Assembly: GCA_014218235.1 (NCBI GenBank)
Contig: CM024763.1
Coordinates: forward strand, 84,616,244 to 84,680,243
DNA: 64,000 nt
Source: Colocasia esculenta
Lineage: Eukaryota > Streptophyta > Magnoliopsida > Alismatales > Araceae
Reading direction: 5' to 3'
The translations under genes and the position numbers were made by a program. The notes beneath the pieces were generated by a model. That model had not been told where the DNA came from, made no database searches, and saw only the letters and a list, made by a program, of their open reading frames with translations. Below, piece after piece: positions 51,301-61,664 of this stretch (the first letter of the stretch is position 1; each line of letters begins with the position of its first letter).

Positions 51301-52834
51301 GAGTATGTGATTATGAGTTATGTGATTATGAGCTATGTGTTATGCGATGCGATGAGTTGTGCTATGAGATGAGTTATGAGTTATGAGATATTGGTTTGCC
51401 TCCTCTAGTAGGTGGTTAGGACTATGTGTCATGGCATTTTAAGCGATGGAATATGAATAAAGTGTAAGATGATATGCGAATGTGGCATGTGATGAGTGCA
51501 AATGATATGTTATGTGATAAGTGAAAATAAAAGAGTAAATGACATGAATAATATGTGAAAAGATATGTAAGGGAGAGTTAATGTTAATGAGAGTGTGCTT
51601 GCATGTGAAAACCAATGTATTAATGCAATATGTTCATGATTTCATGTATTAATTACCTCAATTGCAATACCATGTTTAGCATCATGTAATGTAGTTTATT
51701 GTTCTTCATGTAAATGTGCATGTGAATAAACATATGCAATCATGTCTTTTATGCAATATGAAAAATGAACATGTGGAATTTCTAAATGAATGAGATTGTG
51801 TGTGAACAGATCTAATTCCATGTAATTGAGTCTAATTCATGACAAAACAGCAAGTAAAGTATAGTTATGAATGTGATAAATGCATGAAATAATGCTTAGG
51901 TTCCATGCTAGATGTGATGTTTACTTAGCGTAAAGTTCTATGTTTAAGTGCTTATTGTTGCCAACCAACTTGACTATGTTTTAACTCTTCAATTCATGCT
52001 AATAAATGTGAAACCATGTGTAATGAAATTTATTTACATTAAAGCAGAAAGTAAAATGTGCAATTAAATATGAAAAGTGCATGTGAAAAGTGAATAGTCA
52101 TCATGCTAGTTTGTTCATTTCTTTATGCTAAATTCTATGTTCTAGTTTGTAAAAATGTATCATGAAATGGATTAATGTTTGGATGGATGATTCATGCTAC
52201 ATGTTAGGTGTAGAAAATACGTACAAGAGTATGTTAGTATCCATGATTTAGAATAAACACGTGATAGTCTAAAGCATGTGTAGGTGATTTAAATATGTGT
52301 TACTAGTTAAGAGTATGTACCATGTAAATTGTTGTATTTAAATGATAGTATGTATTTTGTTATTGTTTGATAGCTTAATATGAATGTGATGTGTTTAAGG
52401 TTACGACTTTGGTTTGCTTGCTGAGTCTTTAGACTCATACTTGCTTCGGCGTACAGGTTGATAGGTATTTCGTGCCAGAGGGAGGGATAGCGGAGGATGA
52501 CATCTTGGAGGAGTAGTTTGTGGAGTTTAATTAGTAGTGTACTTTTCTTTTTCATAGCACAAATAATGTTATTGTATGGACAATATTTGGACAATGTAGT
52601 TCTTTTATCATGTAATAATGTGGACATTGTCATTTTATTTTGCTATATAGACTGTGGAATGTGTGATGGTGATGGATTAAAGTAGAGTTGTTTATTTTAA
52701 TTCCGATGTACTAAATTGCTATCCACGTACATATCAACCTATCGGCCAGTATTGGGTTATTATCCCACTGTAATGATGCTCTTTGTACTGATGGGGATTG
52801 GTATAATCGTACCGGTATAAATGGGGTCGTTACA

Positions 52835-53085
52835 ACACAACGCCTTTGGACGTCGCATTCCTGTCGCGACAGCTAGGTAGACCGTGACCCGCCGCCCTGT
52901 CGCGACGTTGAGGCGTCATCCATAGGGGTCGCGTTATCAATAGAACACAGTGCGCACATGTTAAAAATCTGATTTTTTTTATTCAACTCATCAAGTACAA
53001 TGCCTAATTTTTCCTACGTTTAATCAAATGCACTCTTTTGCCCTAATCATCATCTGATACAATGCTTACGTCAATCTAATCCATC
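52835..53085 (-). other. Spacer with TCGCGAC motifs, 3' side of antisense gene B
   Basis: Four or more GTCGCGAC-type motifs lie at 52850-52930. No coding region is visible. Confidence 0.5.
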
Positions 53086-54534
53086 TCAAGCTCCCATTTC
53101 GGCTGGACGAACTCTTTTCAATGCCCCGAGGTACTCTCGGGTCACGTCCTCGTCTTCCACTACCTCCGCTTGGAGGAGACCCGTGGCGCATCCCTCCCAG
53201 TGGACGATGGCGCTTCTCACTTCTCGCTCATCTTGGTCATCACCCCTCTTCCGTTTCTGAATGGGCAGGTAGTGCGAGAGTAGAGGAACCACCGTGCGTG
53301 CAGCTCCGCACTGAAGGTGGCAGCGATCCGGGTTGTATATGGTCAATGCCTCGTTGCCTATGAGCCGTAGAGCCAGTCCCGTGCGCTGTGGTAGGTGGAT
53401 CATCCTGTTATGGAGGAAGCGTGGGCGCATGTCGAACTCCGCTACCGTCATTGCTTTGAAATGATCGCGCCATCCTTTCAGCCCTTTCACTTGTGCCGTC
53501 TTGCACCACGCCTTGTGGTGTCATGTAGAGTGTTGCACCCACAAAAGCTAATGGGTGATGCAGCATGCCCTTGCACTCAGTAGAAAGGTTGTCCATCGCC
53601 TGGAATTGAATGTGCATCCCCATCCAAGCTCGAGGGCAACGACAGACCCATAGAAAGGGCCTCCGGTGGCTGCAGAAGATAGTCCAATGTAAAGATAACC
53701 AAGGATGGCCTGTGCAATGCTCATACCTTCAGATACGGAGTCGATTATGCTCAGGTTGGAGAATGTGATGGCACCGTCTTCTGTCGGGAAAAGGATGACG
53801 CCACAGATACAGATGGCGGCGGCCTTGGCTATAGCAAGATAATTCCCAGTCTTGCGCTTGCACTGGGAGACAACCCACTGGGAGATGGGGAGGAGGTGGT
53901 CATGGTTCTGGCTAGTCATGCTGTGCAAATCTGTCTTCTTAGTGGTAATCTCACCGAGGATGCCCCATGCGTCAATTGGAGCCACATTGTAGGAGGGGGC
54001 ATGCTCCTCGCCCCTCTTGTACTTCGAGGGACCCAACATCAACTCCAATTCCTCCAATAGTATAGTGGCCTCAAACCCGGGGAAGATGAACGTGTGTGTC
54101 TGCGGGTGCCACAACTCTGCTAGTGCAGTGAGGCTATCCCACACATGCATGATCTTGTGGTATTGTTTCGCTAGAACCAACACCGTTGAGAGCCCCCATT
54201 CGCGCAAATGCCGAGTAGAAGCTAGAGGGAGCATCTCTATCATGGGCGCCAACCACGGGACTTTGAAGAATCTCCTATGGCCCCAGAGGATCTAGAATAG
54301 CAGAAGAAAAGAAGAAGAGGGTTGGTAGCAGCAGGAAGAGAAGAAGAAAAAGAAGAACATGGAGAGAGAGAAGAGCTACAGAGAGAAAAAGTGCACTTAC
54401 TTGGAGTTCTGGCCTTGCGCAAATGTGCTCGGGCAGGAGGAGAGGCGTTGTAGCTCAGTGTGGGACACTCGGGCTGCCTTGGGGCCTACATAGGGCTTGA
54501 TGTCATCCTGGAAGGCAGAGAAAGACCTCTTCAT
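53086..54534 (-). pseudogene. Antisense PMD-like gene B
   Basis: The minus-strand ATG at 54534 opens exon 1 (KRSFSAFQDDIKPYVGPKAA), ending at a GTAAGT donor at 54400. The intron ends CTATTCTAG at 54292. The main exon has a PMD/DUF-type core: FKVPWLAPMIEMLPLAS, LAELWHPQTHTFIFPGFEAT and LEELELMLGPSKY. The C-terminal half (53490-53086) ends GALKRVRPAEMGA. Frames differ between the parts (breaks at the exon 1 junction and near 53550), so it is decayed. It belongs to a different PMD-like subfamily from gene A. Its upstream region contains GAGAGAGAG-rich leader sequence and a TATTTATAGAGC box near 54607-54618. Confidence 0.65.
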
Positions 54535-54539
54535 GGCTG

Positions 54540-55878
54540 AAGAGAGAGAAAATTGAGCAAGAGGAAGAGAGAGAGAGAGCTACGATTTGGAGCCCCCTAT
54601 AGCCCTATTTATAGAGCCCTAGGGTAGCTAATCCATCCCAATCTCGTACCTAGATGTTAGAGTCATAGTAGGGTAGGTTTAAGAGTCCTAGGAGAGGTCT
54701 AGGTAGGATTAGATAAGGATAAGATCGGCTTTTTCCATCTTTATCCTGCGACTGGTGTCGCAACGCCGCGATGCGTCGCATTAAGGTTGCGACCTCTGAG
54801 GGCGCCGCGACCTTGTTGCGACCCCCAGGTGCGTCGCATTTCAGTTTATTGTGTTTGTATGTCTATGCATTGTTTGTTTATGATTTTATATAGTTTTACC
54901 ATTGTCATGTTTGTTTGATTATTCGTTTGAAAAAAAATAGAAAATAAAAAAATAAAAAAATGGAACGTCACAGGTAAGCCAGGTAAGTATTTCTATCCCT
55001 ATTCCCTTGCATTACTATATGGTATCCTACTATTATATCGTTTCAAGGACAGGCTGGTTCTCAATGTGTTCAGGGATTTGAGTTCCCCTTTACCAAAAAC
55101 AGTGATGATCTAGGTGCACATTGTTAATCGTTGGATAGGCCGTTAAGTCAGGTAAGTTTGGGAACGACGGACTCTGTCTTGCACAGCGGTTGCGAGAAGA
55201 CTCTCGACCCGTTCTTGTTTGATTTAGCAATATTATCCTTGATATATTTTCTATTTTCTCATTTCTTTGCATTTGTTTTAATGATTTCTTTTCCTTTAGC
55301 CCAACATGCATCATGTAGGGCTTTGAGCTTTCATGTCTCATCCCTGACTAATGCTGAGCCCTTGTTGAGTGCCCAACCATTCCTCATATTCAAAAAAAGA
55401 AATCCTATTTCACTCTGAATCGGAAGGTCTGCCTCTGAGGGAGTTGTTCCCGTCAGTTTGTCAAGAATTTCCCTGTCTAGATTCTCTATACAATTTCATC
55501 CTTCTTCCTTTGGATCTGTTTTGGTTGCGAACCGCTCCCAAGACAGAGTCATGAGTTACCTGCCTGGCACGCACATGTCCCTCCAAAATAAAACCTGCAG
55601 GCCAATCGGCTAGGGTACCTCTCAATCGAGGGGTTGATCGTCCTTTTCTTTCTTCCTTGTCATCTAGACTTGCGTCTTCCTTGCATTCTGTTCGATCAAA
55701 TAACTCTGGACTTTCACAAAGATTCCACTTGCTTGTTGATTAGATCGGGTGTCTCTTTACCTTGGCTCCCACTTTTCAGTCCACTCCGCGTCATTCCGCT
55801 CCGCCGTCACTTCATGACACCTTCCGCTACACTTCTGCTTCACTCCCCTGCAAAGTGGAAGCCAAGGAGGGGCAAATC
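54540..55878 (+). other. Tat spacer before the 3' LTR, including the polypurine tract
   Basis: The left part is the antisense promoter region of gene B. TCGCGA-type motifs lie at 54755-54840 and an A-rich tract at 54930-54962. The polypurine tract AAGGAGGGG is at 55864-55872, six bases before the LTR. Open frames at 55131-55959 show no family features. Confidence 0.6.
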
Positions 55879-57295
55879 TATAGACACCCGATTCTAACCT
55901 ACAAGTCGGACCACATTTCTTGTTATCTTAATAAGCCCCAAGTTGGTCATTCACCTTGAGCCCACCATTAGCCTTGCTTTGAGCCCATTAACAGCCCAAT
56001 TTTCATAATATCCCATCCATTATCTTTTAAAAGAGTCATTGAACCTTAAATGATCATTATTCTCCCATTTGATTGGCCAATAATTCAAGAATAATCGATT
56101 TTCCTTGATGTGACGGGTCGTGGCGCCGGGTTAATCCTTGTCGCGCCCCTCTTGGCCGTCGCGACAGCCCATGCATATCCATGCACGTGGCCTTGCTGTC
56201 GTGTCCCTTCTGGCCGTCGCGTTAGTCCCTGTCGCGCCCCTACGACCCATCGCGACAACAGCCGCATGCGTTGGCCTCCGCAACCACCTCCCATTTATCC
56301 TCTTATGGCCTTTGAATTTATCCCCAAGCAACCCCCCAGCCTCCTGAGCATATATTGGGATTGTAGGACTCCTTGGGCATCCCTTGGACTCTCACCTACG
56401 AGTTTAAATGGTATTTATCTCTTATTTGGGTCATTATCATAAAAAATGGGATTATTCTCCCTCATTTCTCTATAAAAGAAGGCCCTTCCTTAGAATGAGA
56501 GGAGCCCCATTTTTCACCCCGAAGGGCTGCTGAAATTTTCTGTGACCAATACTTAGCTCGTAGCTCTTCCATTTCTCTCATTTTTCTCCTTTTCTCTTCA
56601 CCAAGCCATGCCCATTTCTTCATCTACGGAGCTTGGAGCTTGAGGAGGGCGGCCCCTATTTTTTCTGAGGCATCAGCACGAGCCAAGGACGCATATAAAT
56701 GTCAGGGAGTCACCCCATATGCGGCTCTTTCTTCCCTCTTCCTTCATTTCCTTTTCCCTTGCATGTTATTTTATTTTCTAGATAGGCTGCATTTCTTTTC
56801 CACCCACATTTTCCATCACCCAAGGGGTTAAAAACCACCCCCCTGGTCAGTTCCCACCATGCTCTTTTCTTCCACTTCATTTGTGAATAGTTTCTACACT
56901 TAATTTATTCTAACATGGTTTGTTTGTTTATTTCTCTTGTTTTGGCAGGTATTCAGGCAACATTCTATGAGCAGCTCTTGTTCTCTGGCCGGTCGGAGAG
57001 TAGGAAGAAGGTCCTCTCATATTTCTCCCGCACTATAGAGGACGAGACGGACGAGGGCGATGCGACATAGAAATGTGCCCTACACGGACGTCGCGACAAG
57101 AAGCCCATCGCGACGGGGTCCCCCGTCGCGATCTCAGTAAGTCCTTATGTTCTCTTTCCATTTCCTAGCTTAGTTAGCCCGTCTCATTCTTATTATTAGG
57201 CAACTATCTAGGTGGCTATCACATCCATATTTCCATGGTATTAGTTTTAATATCCTATTGTGTATTTTTGGGGGTGCACATTCCCTGTGATTACA
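55879..57295 (+). repeat. 3' LTR of the Tat element (1417 bp)
   Basis: It matches 18229-19624. The start reads TATAGACACCCG against TGTGGACACCCG in the 5' copy, with G-to-A changes at the terminal dinucleotide. The TATA box is at 56469-56478, and it ends GTGATTACA. Confidence 0.92.
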
Positions 57296-57300
57296 GTATT
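57296..57300. repeat. Target site duplication GTATT, right copy (Tat element)
   Basis: GTATT directly follows the 3' LTR and matches 18224-18228. Confidence 0.93.
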
Positions 57301-57520
57301 ATGTTAGAGTTTGAGTTTAGTCTTTTACTTTTATTCAATGTAATTGGGCCCTATAGAATGGCTCTGATATTAGTGGTTGTAATAGACATTTGAGGAATTA
57401 TCAATGAGATGAATTTGCTTTAGTATTTATTCTTGTCTAATGGTTTGATGTCTAATATACGCTCTGTACCCATTTACTTGCAAATGCCTCAAGTCCGATA
57501 TTCTGCGTTGGGACGTGACA
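57301..57520 (+). repeat. LTR of the outer gypsy family, right part
   Basis: This is the continuation of 16617-18228 after the Tat insertion. The last 141 bases are homologous to 1-141. The next five bases are CACAC; the partner duplication, if any, is outside the window or lost. Confidence 0.75.
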
Positions 57521-59230
57521 CACACCACCGCCGCCTGGCCAATCTGCGGCCCCACACCTAGCACCACTACGTGGCTCCGGAACCAACGCAGAGAGAGGCA
57601 GTAAGAAAAAGGATTGTTTGGGCCGTGCCGGAAAGAAAACAACTCTGCGACCTCGGCGTCCCACCCTAGGAAAGAGAGCTCTGCGAACGATTCAACACTG
57701 CTATCCAAACCTCATTTTCCCTTCCACTACCAGAGTTCGCCAACTAGGCTGTAGACTCAAGCATGCTCATAGCATGGAGTACTCACTCAACGAGCTCACG
57801 AGGATGAGGGTGCCAGAAAATGGAGACAACCTCCGAATAGGACAAGCCCTCAAGTGCCAAGCACTGGGCGAATAGGAGGGGCATGCACAACAAGAACCAC
57901 ACCGAACCGTTGGATTATAACCTACGACAAGCCCAACAAACACGAGGCACACACGGACCCCATAGAGGGCCGTCGGCCAACCAAGGGATGCACGAGCAAG
58001 CTAGAACCTTGAAACACCACCAGTCAGTACAGAAAGCTCGTCGCTCAGGTAACAATCGATTGACCTCCGGTCAATCGATTATTAGATAGACGTGACCTTT
58101 TGGCACAGCCATCAGGACATGGCCACAAAGGTGTAACCTTCAGTCACTGAACGCAGTGAGGTAAGCTATCGCGTTCCCCACCTGAAGGTCCTAAGGGCAA
58201 GCCAGCCCTGAGGCACACACCGACACCCCAACTGAAACAACGGAAACACCCGAGGCAACACAGGCATTGTCACATCCTCCTCGGCTGTATCGATACCATC
58301 ACGATGGGCAGAGGCACCGCAAAAACAACCCTGTCACGATGGGGAAGCACGTCGTGACAACAACCCTATCACGATAGGGAAACACGTCGCGACGTGATCG
58401 CGTCCAACCGCCAGACCGCAATGCCATCATGTCGGGTCGGCGCGTCACCACATGATCACACCCGATCGGGCAGACACCTCCTCTGGTGTCGCGACGCCAC
58501 CGCAGTCGCGACACCAGAAGGAAGGCAGACCCGCGGGATGCTCCATCCTAGGGCCACCCACGAGCCACAAATACACCACACAAGGGAGGGGAGCATGGAG
58601 AAGTAGGAAATGCTATCTACAAACCATGAGGGGCTCCACCTAGTTCGAGGAGGGTACATGCAATCCCTGCCTTAAACAAAGAAACAGACCCGTTGGGGCC
58701 CTGCATGTCAGATTGGCCACCTCCTCCTCACTCTATGCAAGCTCCACAACACCATGGCACCACACACGACCCTCCTCCTCACCTGAAACACACAAAGAGA
58801 AGAGAGGGAGACGGAGCTCCCGTAGGAGGGCAGGAAAGGGGGAAAAGAAGAGGAACAGTGTCAGCCAAAGCTATAAGCCTTCGTCACCAAGTCGCGATGG
58901 GGCGACGCATCGCGTTAAGAACCTTAACGCGATGGGTCAACCGACCTCGACACCAACACGTCCCACAAGGACGCCGCGACAACCTGACAAGTTGTACTGA
59001 CATGCCTGCCACCCTGAAAAATGTTAGATGACCAAAGTTACGAAAGACTGTCACGTCCTGTTGAACGGGCGTGACAAGAAGACCTCTGAAGATGCGACGT
59101 ACAATCAGGCGCGACAAGGATGACTATCACATCGGGCCACCCCAACGCCTCACTAACGCGTTGCCCAGCCTGGACACGCTAGAAGCCAGTCACCCAGAAG
59201 CCAAACGAAAAGTCGAGAAGCTGGGATATT
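57521..59230. other. Unassigned, relatively GC-rich segment with CpG palindromes
   Basis: No coding homology is recognised. TCGCGAC, GTCGCGAT and related motifs cluster at 58300-58510 and 58885-59130, as in the Tat and outer LTRs, so this may be an old LTR of a related family. A 27-bp perfect hairpin lies at 58054-58080. Confidence 0.45.
58054..58080. repeat. Perfect 12-bp inverted repeat with 3-nt loop
   Basis: AATCGATTGACC (58054-58065), TCC, GGTCAATCGATT (58069-58080). With one mismatch the arms extend to 16 bp. Confidence 0.85.
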
Positions 59231-60084
59231 AGACACTTGCACTCTTTCACCTTTTCTCATGTATGTGCTTGTATCTCCCTTGCTTTCTTATCTTTAGCTG
59301 GTTATCTCCCACATTCATGTGTCTTTTGTTCTTTAGGAATGTCTTCCTTTTGTAGGCTGCATCTTTGCTGCCATTGCTCTAGTCCATTTGAATATATCTG
59401 TTGGAGGGATAGTCGTTGCATGTTTTCTTCAGAGGCCAACATGCATGTCTTTATGTTCACATTGGTCAAACAGTCTTGCATTGATCATTTTTATCTGTTT
59501 CCTATACGAGACAAGTTCCAAGATATATACTAGACTGGGTTTAGTACATTAGCTAAGGATATGATCAGAGGTACTTATAAGATATATATTTCAAATATTG
59601 ACGTATGTCTTTTATGTGCTAACAATTAATGATCTGTGGACAAAGTTCTGCACAAGTACACACAGATATCATAGAATATGTAGTAGGTAGAGATCATGTT
59701 GTGTTGTTCTGACAGAAGACAAAATAGGTGTTTTGTGGCAGGTGTTAGAAGACCTTTTTCACAGATTTGATTAAAAGTTCAAGATACAGATATTTCTAGG
59801 TTCATGAGGCAAAGCTTAATGATATTATTTTTATGAGAGCTTTGCGAAAGATTGAAGGTAATGTTCTCAAAGAGTGGTATGATTTTAATCATCTATGTAT
59901 TTGTATGAAAAAATCATTTCTCAAAATATCATATCAAATAGGAATTATATCAAAAGTAGACATTCAATCATACATGAAATTTCAATTTGTGAAAAAATGT
60001 TATGAATGTGATAAAAAAATGTTAATGATGAAAAGATATCATACAGATTATGTGTATTCATTACATCTGTTTAAGATGTTTGTC
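59231..60084. other. AT-rich stretch with nothing recognisable
   Basis: Two open frames of about 90-98 codons (59237 and 59833) lack any family signature and have the composition of chance frames. Confidence 0.5.
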
Positions 60085-60365
60085 GAAATGATACTTCGTA
60101 TATGACGAAGTAAACATTGGATATGACGAAATGAACTTCATATATGACGATTTCAAAGTGATCAGTCGAAGTGAGACCTTCGTGTGTTACTTTGCATATG
60201 ATGAAGTGGACTTCAAATATGATGAAGTGAATTTTGTATATGACGATTTCAACGTGATCAGTTGAAGTGAGACCTTTGTGTTTTACTTCGCATATGACGA
60301 AGTGGACTTCGTATATGACGAAGTGAATTTCGTGTATGACGAAGCTAGCTTTGTATATTCCTTAG
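60085..60365. repeat. Palindromic tandem repeat, 96-bp period with TATGACGAAGT sub-units
   Basis: TATGACGATTTCAA occurs at about 60143 and 60239 (period 96), with matching GTGATCAGT..GAAGTGAGACC flanks. Sub-units TATGACGAAGTGGACTTCGTA recur. ACTTCGTATATGACGAAGT at 60093-60111 and 60306-60324 has perfect 7-bp arms. Confidence 0.75.
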
Positions 60366-60497
60366 TTAGTTAAAGTTATACTTAGAATATCTGATAAGAA
60401 TAAGTTTTATGATGAAGTATGCCTTTGAGATTTTTACTATGTGATATGTAGGAGAGAGAATGTAATATTTGACAATTTATTTGTTTATTTTGTCATC
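60366..60497. other. AT-rich spacer
   Basis: Nothing recognisable lies between the tandem repeat and the LINE 3' end. Confidence 0.5.
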
Positions 60498-60790
60498 TTT
60501 TTTTTTAATCACAAAGGATGCAATAGGAATCAGCACTGGTCAAGTGCACTCCACCCCAGCAGGGTGAAATGGGACCACTCCCCCAGGCGATAACCTGCTA
60601 CACCTAAATATTATTGATGATAGAAGAGATTACAACATCTGCGGGGCATACCCTTGAAAAAGCAAACAACGAAAATTAGCCATTATGCCACCTAGGCCAA
60701 CCTAATATTAAAGAGTCCTGATCTATCAAGAATAACCAGACCTTTACAGGAGTGAGGGAGGGAATGGGCACCCCAGAAAACTTGATTATC
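60498..60790 (-). mobile_element. LINE 3' end fragment (antisense), about 290 bp
   Basis: The poly(T) at 60498-60506 is followed by sequence whose reverse complement reads like a plant L1 3' region (GGGGTGGAGTGCACTTGACC, TTGTGATTAAAAAAAAA). There is no coding part and no clear duplication; the right border is approximate. Confidence 0.5.
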
Positions 60791-61664
60791 TTCAAAACTA
60801 ATATAAGTTATGGTTTGAATTGTGAATATGCAAGTTAAAATTGAGGTTCAACACATATATTCTTTTTTGAAGGTTTCAAAATTAGTATTTATTTTATTCA
60901 TTACCTGAGGTACTACAACTCTAAACTGGTGGGGAATACGATATCAAAGAAGAAGAAGGCAAAGGAGGCAAATGAAATGTAGAATCAAGGGTGAAAACAA
61001 CAACAATAATATTATAAGAAATCTCAAAATTCCTCTCAAAGCTCTTGTGAGTCATGGAAGGACTCATCAAAACAAAAATTAAGCCTTTGCATGAGAGAAA
61101 GGTGTCAAAAACACCAAAGGAATGAAAGAAAAAGCCGAAGCAAGCGAGAGCTGAAACAGGAGCAAAAAAGTAGGCAAAAGTGTGCCTAGTGGCCCAGAGT
61201 GGGATATTTATTACTTGGGAGATGGAGTGATTTTTTTAGAGTTTTTCAAAATGTCTTGCCTCCTCGAATGTTAAAAAGTCTACGATGCCATCGAGGAGAT
61301 GTGGGGATTGAGGCATATGATGTGTAATTATGGCATCTTAACCTCAAAAAAGTGCGAGAGAAATGGAAGTGTCTACGTGGCAATGCTGCATTCAATTTAC
61401 AAAGGAAAGTGCAGCGAGCAATGTCAACTTCCATACTTGAGATAGATCAACATTAAAGCCCATAGAGCAACATCATCGCTATGGGAAAGAGCATTCGAGT
61501 GGCTCAAAACACAAGCTCAATTCTTTGGCTAAGGAGTAGGGTGGGCAAGTGGAGGGAGAGAATTTTGGCCCTCTGGACAACATTATGAGGCCCAATTGCT
61601 AAAGCTTGGTCCAGTAGATGAAAGCCCAATTATTAAATAGGAACCCGTCTTGAAGAGTCGGTGA
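60791..61664. other. Unassigned AT-rich sequence
   Basis: No gene, LTR border or repeat array is evident. Confidence 0.4.

Larger units (their letters stand above)
48362..52834 (+). mobile_element. 4.47-kb gypsy LTR (solo), related to the Tekay-like LTR
   Basis: It starts TGTGATACCCCG and ends GGTATAAATGGGGTCGTTACA, close to the Tekay-like LTR end. It shares with it the GGCGTC/GACGCC cluster (49664-49790), the TATA box position, the structured block (51110-51300) and CTTCGGCGTACAGG near the end. No PBS or polypurine tract adjoins it, so it is a solo LTR. I find no clear 5-bp duplication (ATGCG left, ACACA right). The first 1.2 kb is very AT-rich with many TGTGCAT/TATGTG words. Confidence 0.8.
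18229..57295 (+). mobile_element. Tat/Ogre-like Ty3/gypsy element with six nested insertions
   Basis: LTRs at 18229-19624 and 55879-57295 are highly similar and flanked by GTATT on both sides. The internal order (gag, protease with long linker, G-patch-like segment, RT, archaeal-type RNase H, integrase, then antisense genes before the 3' LTR) matches the Tat lineage. Subtracting the nested insertions leaves about 18-19 kb, within the very large size range of Ogre-type elements. Coding parts carry stops, frameshifts, a large RT deletion and lost catalytic residues, so it is dead. Confidence 0.92.
1..57520 (+). mobile_element. Outer Ty3/gypsy element (layer 1), split by nested insertions
   Basis: The first 141 bases and bases 57380-57520 align over their whole length with roughly one difference in eight, and both end in GACGTGACA or GGCGTGACA. 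The first copy is followed by a tRNA-Met primer binding site and a gypsy gag-pol, so it is the end of a 5' LTR. The second copy is the end of an LTR starting at 16617. I infer that both belong to one old element beginning left of the window. Two complete elements (5327-16425 and 18229-57295) lie inside it, each with a perfect 5-bp duplication. A foreign LTR-like stretch (4606-5326 plus 16431-16616) sits where a polypurine tract is expected, so the 3' side is rearranged. A second same-family insertion fused by deletion is an alternative. Confidence 0.6.

Noticed and set aside
48357..52839. Target duplication for the 4.47-kb LTR
   Set aside because: Several possible end positions were tried, but no pair of flanking 5-mers matched.
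60093..60324. Resemblance of ACTTCGTATATGACGAAGT to a loxP half-site
   Set aside because: The spacer is 5 bp rather than 8 and the arms are only 7 bp. It recurs as a degenerate tandem repeat, so it is chance similarity.
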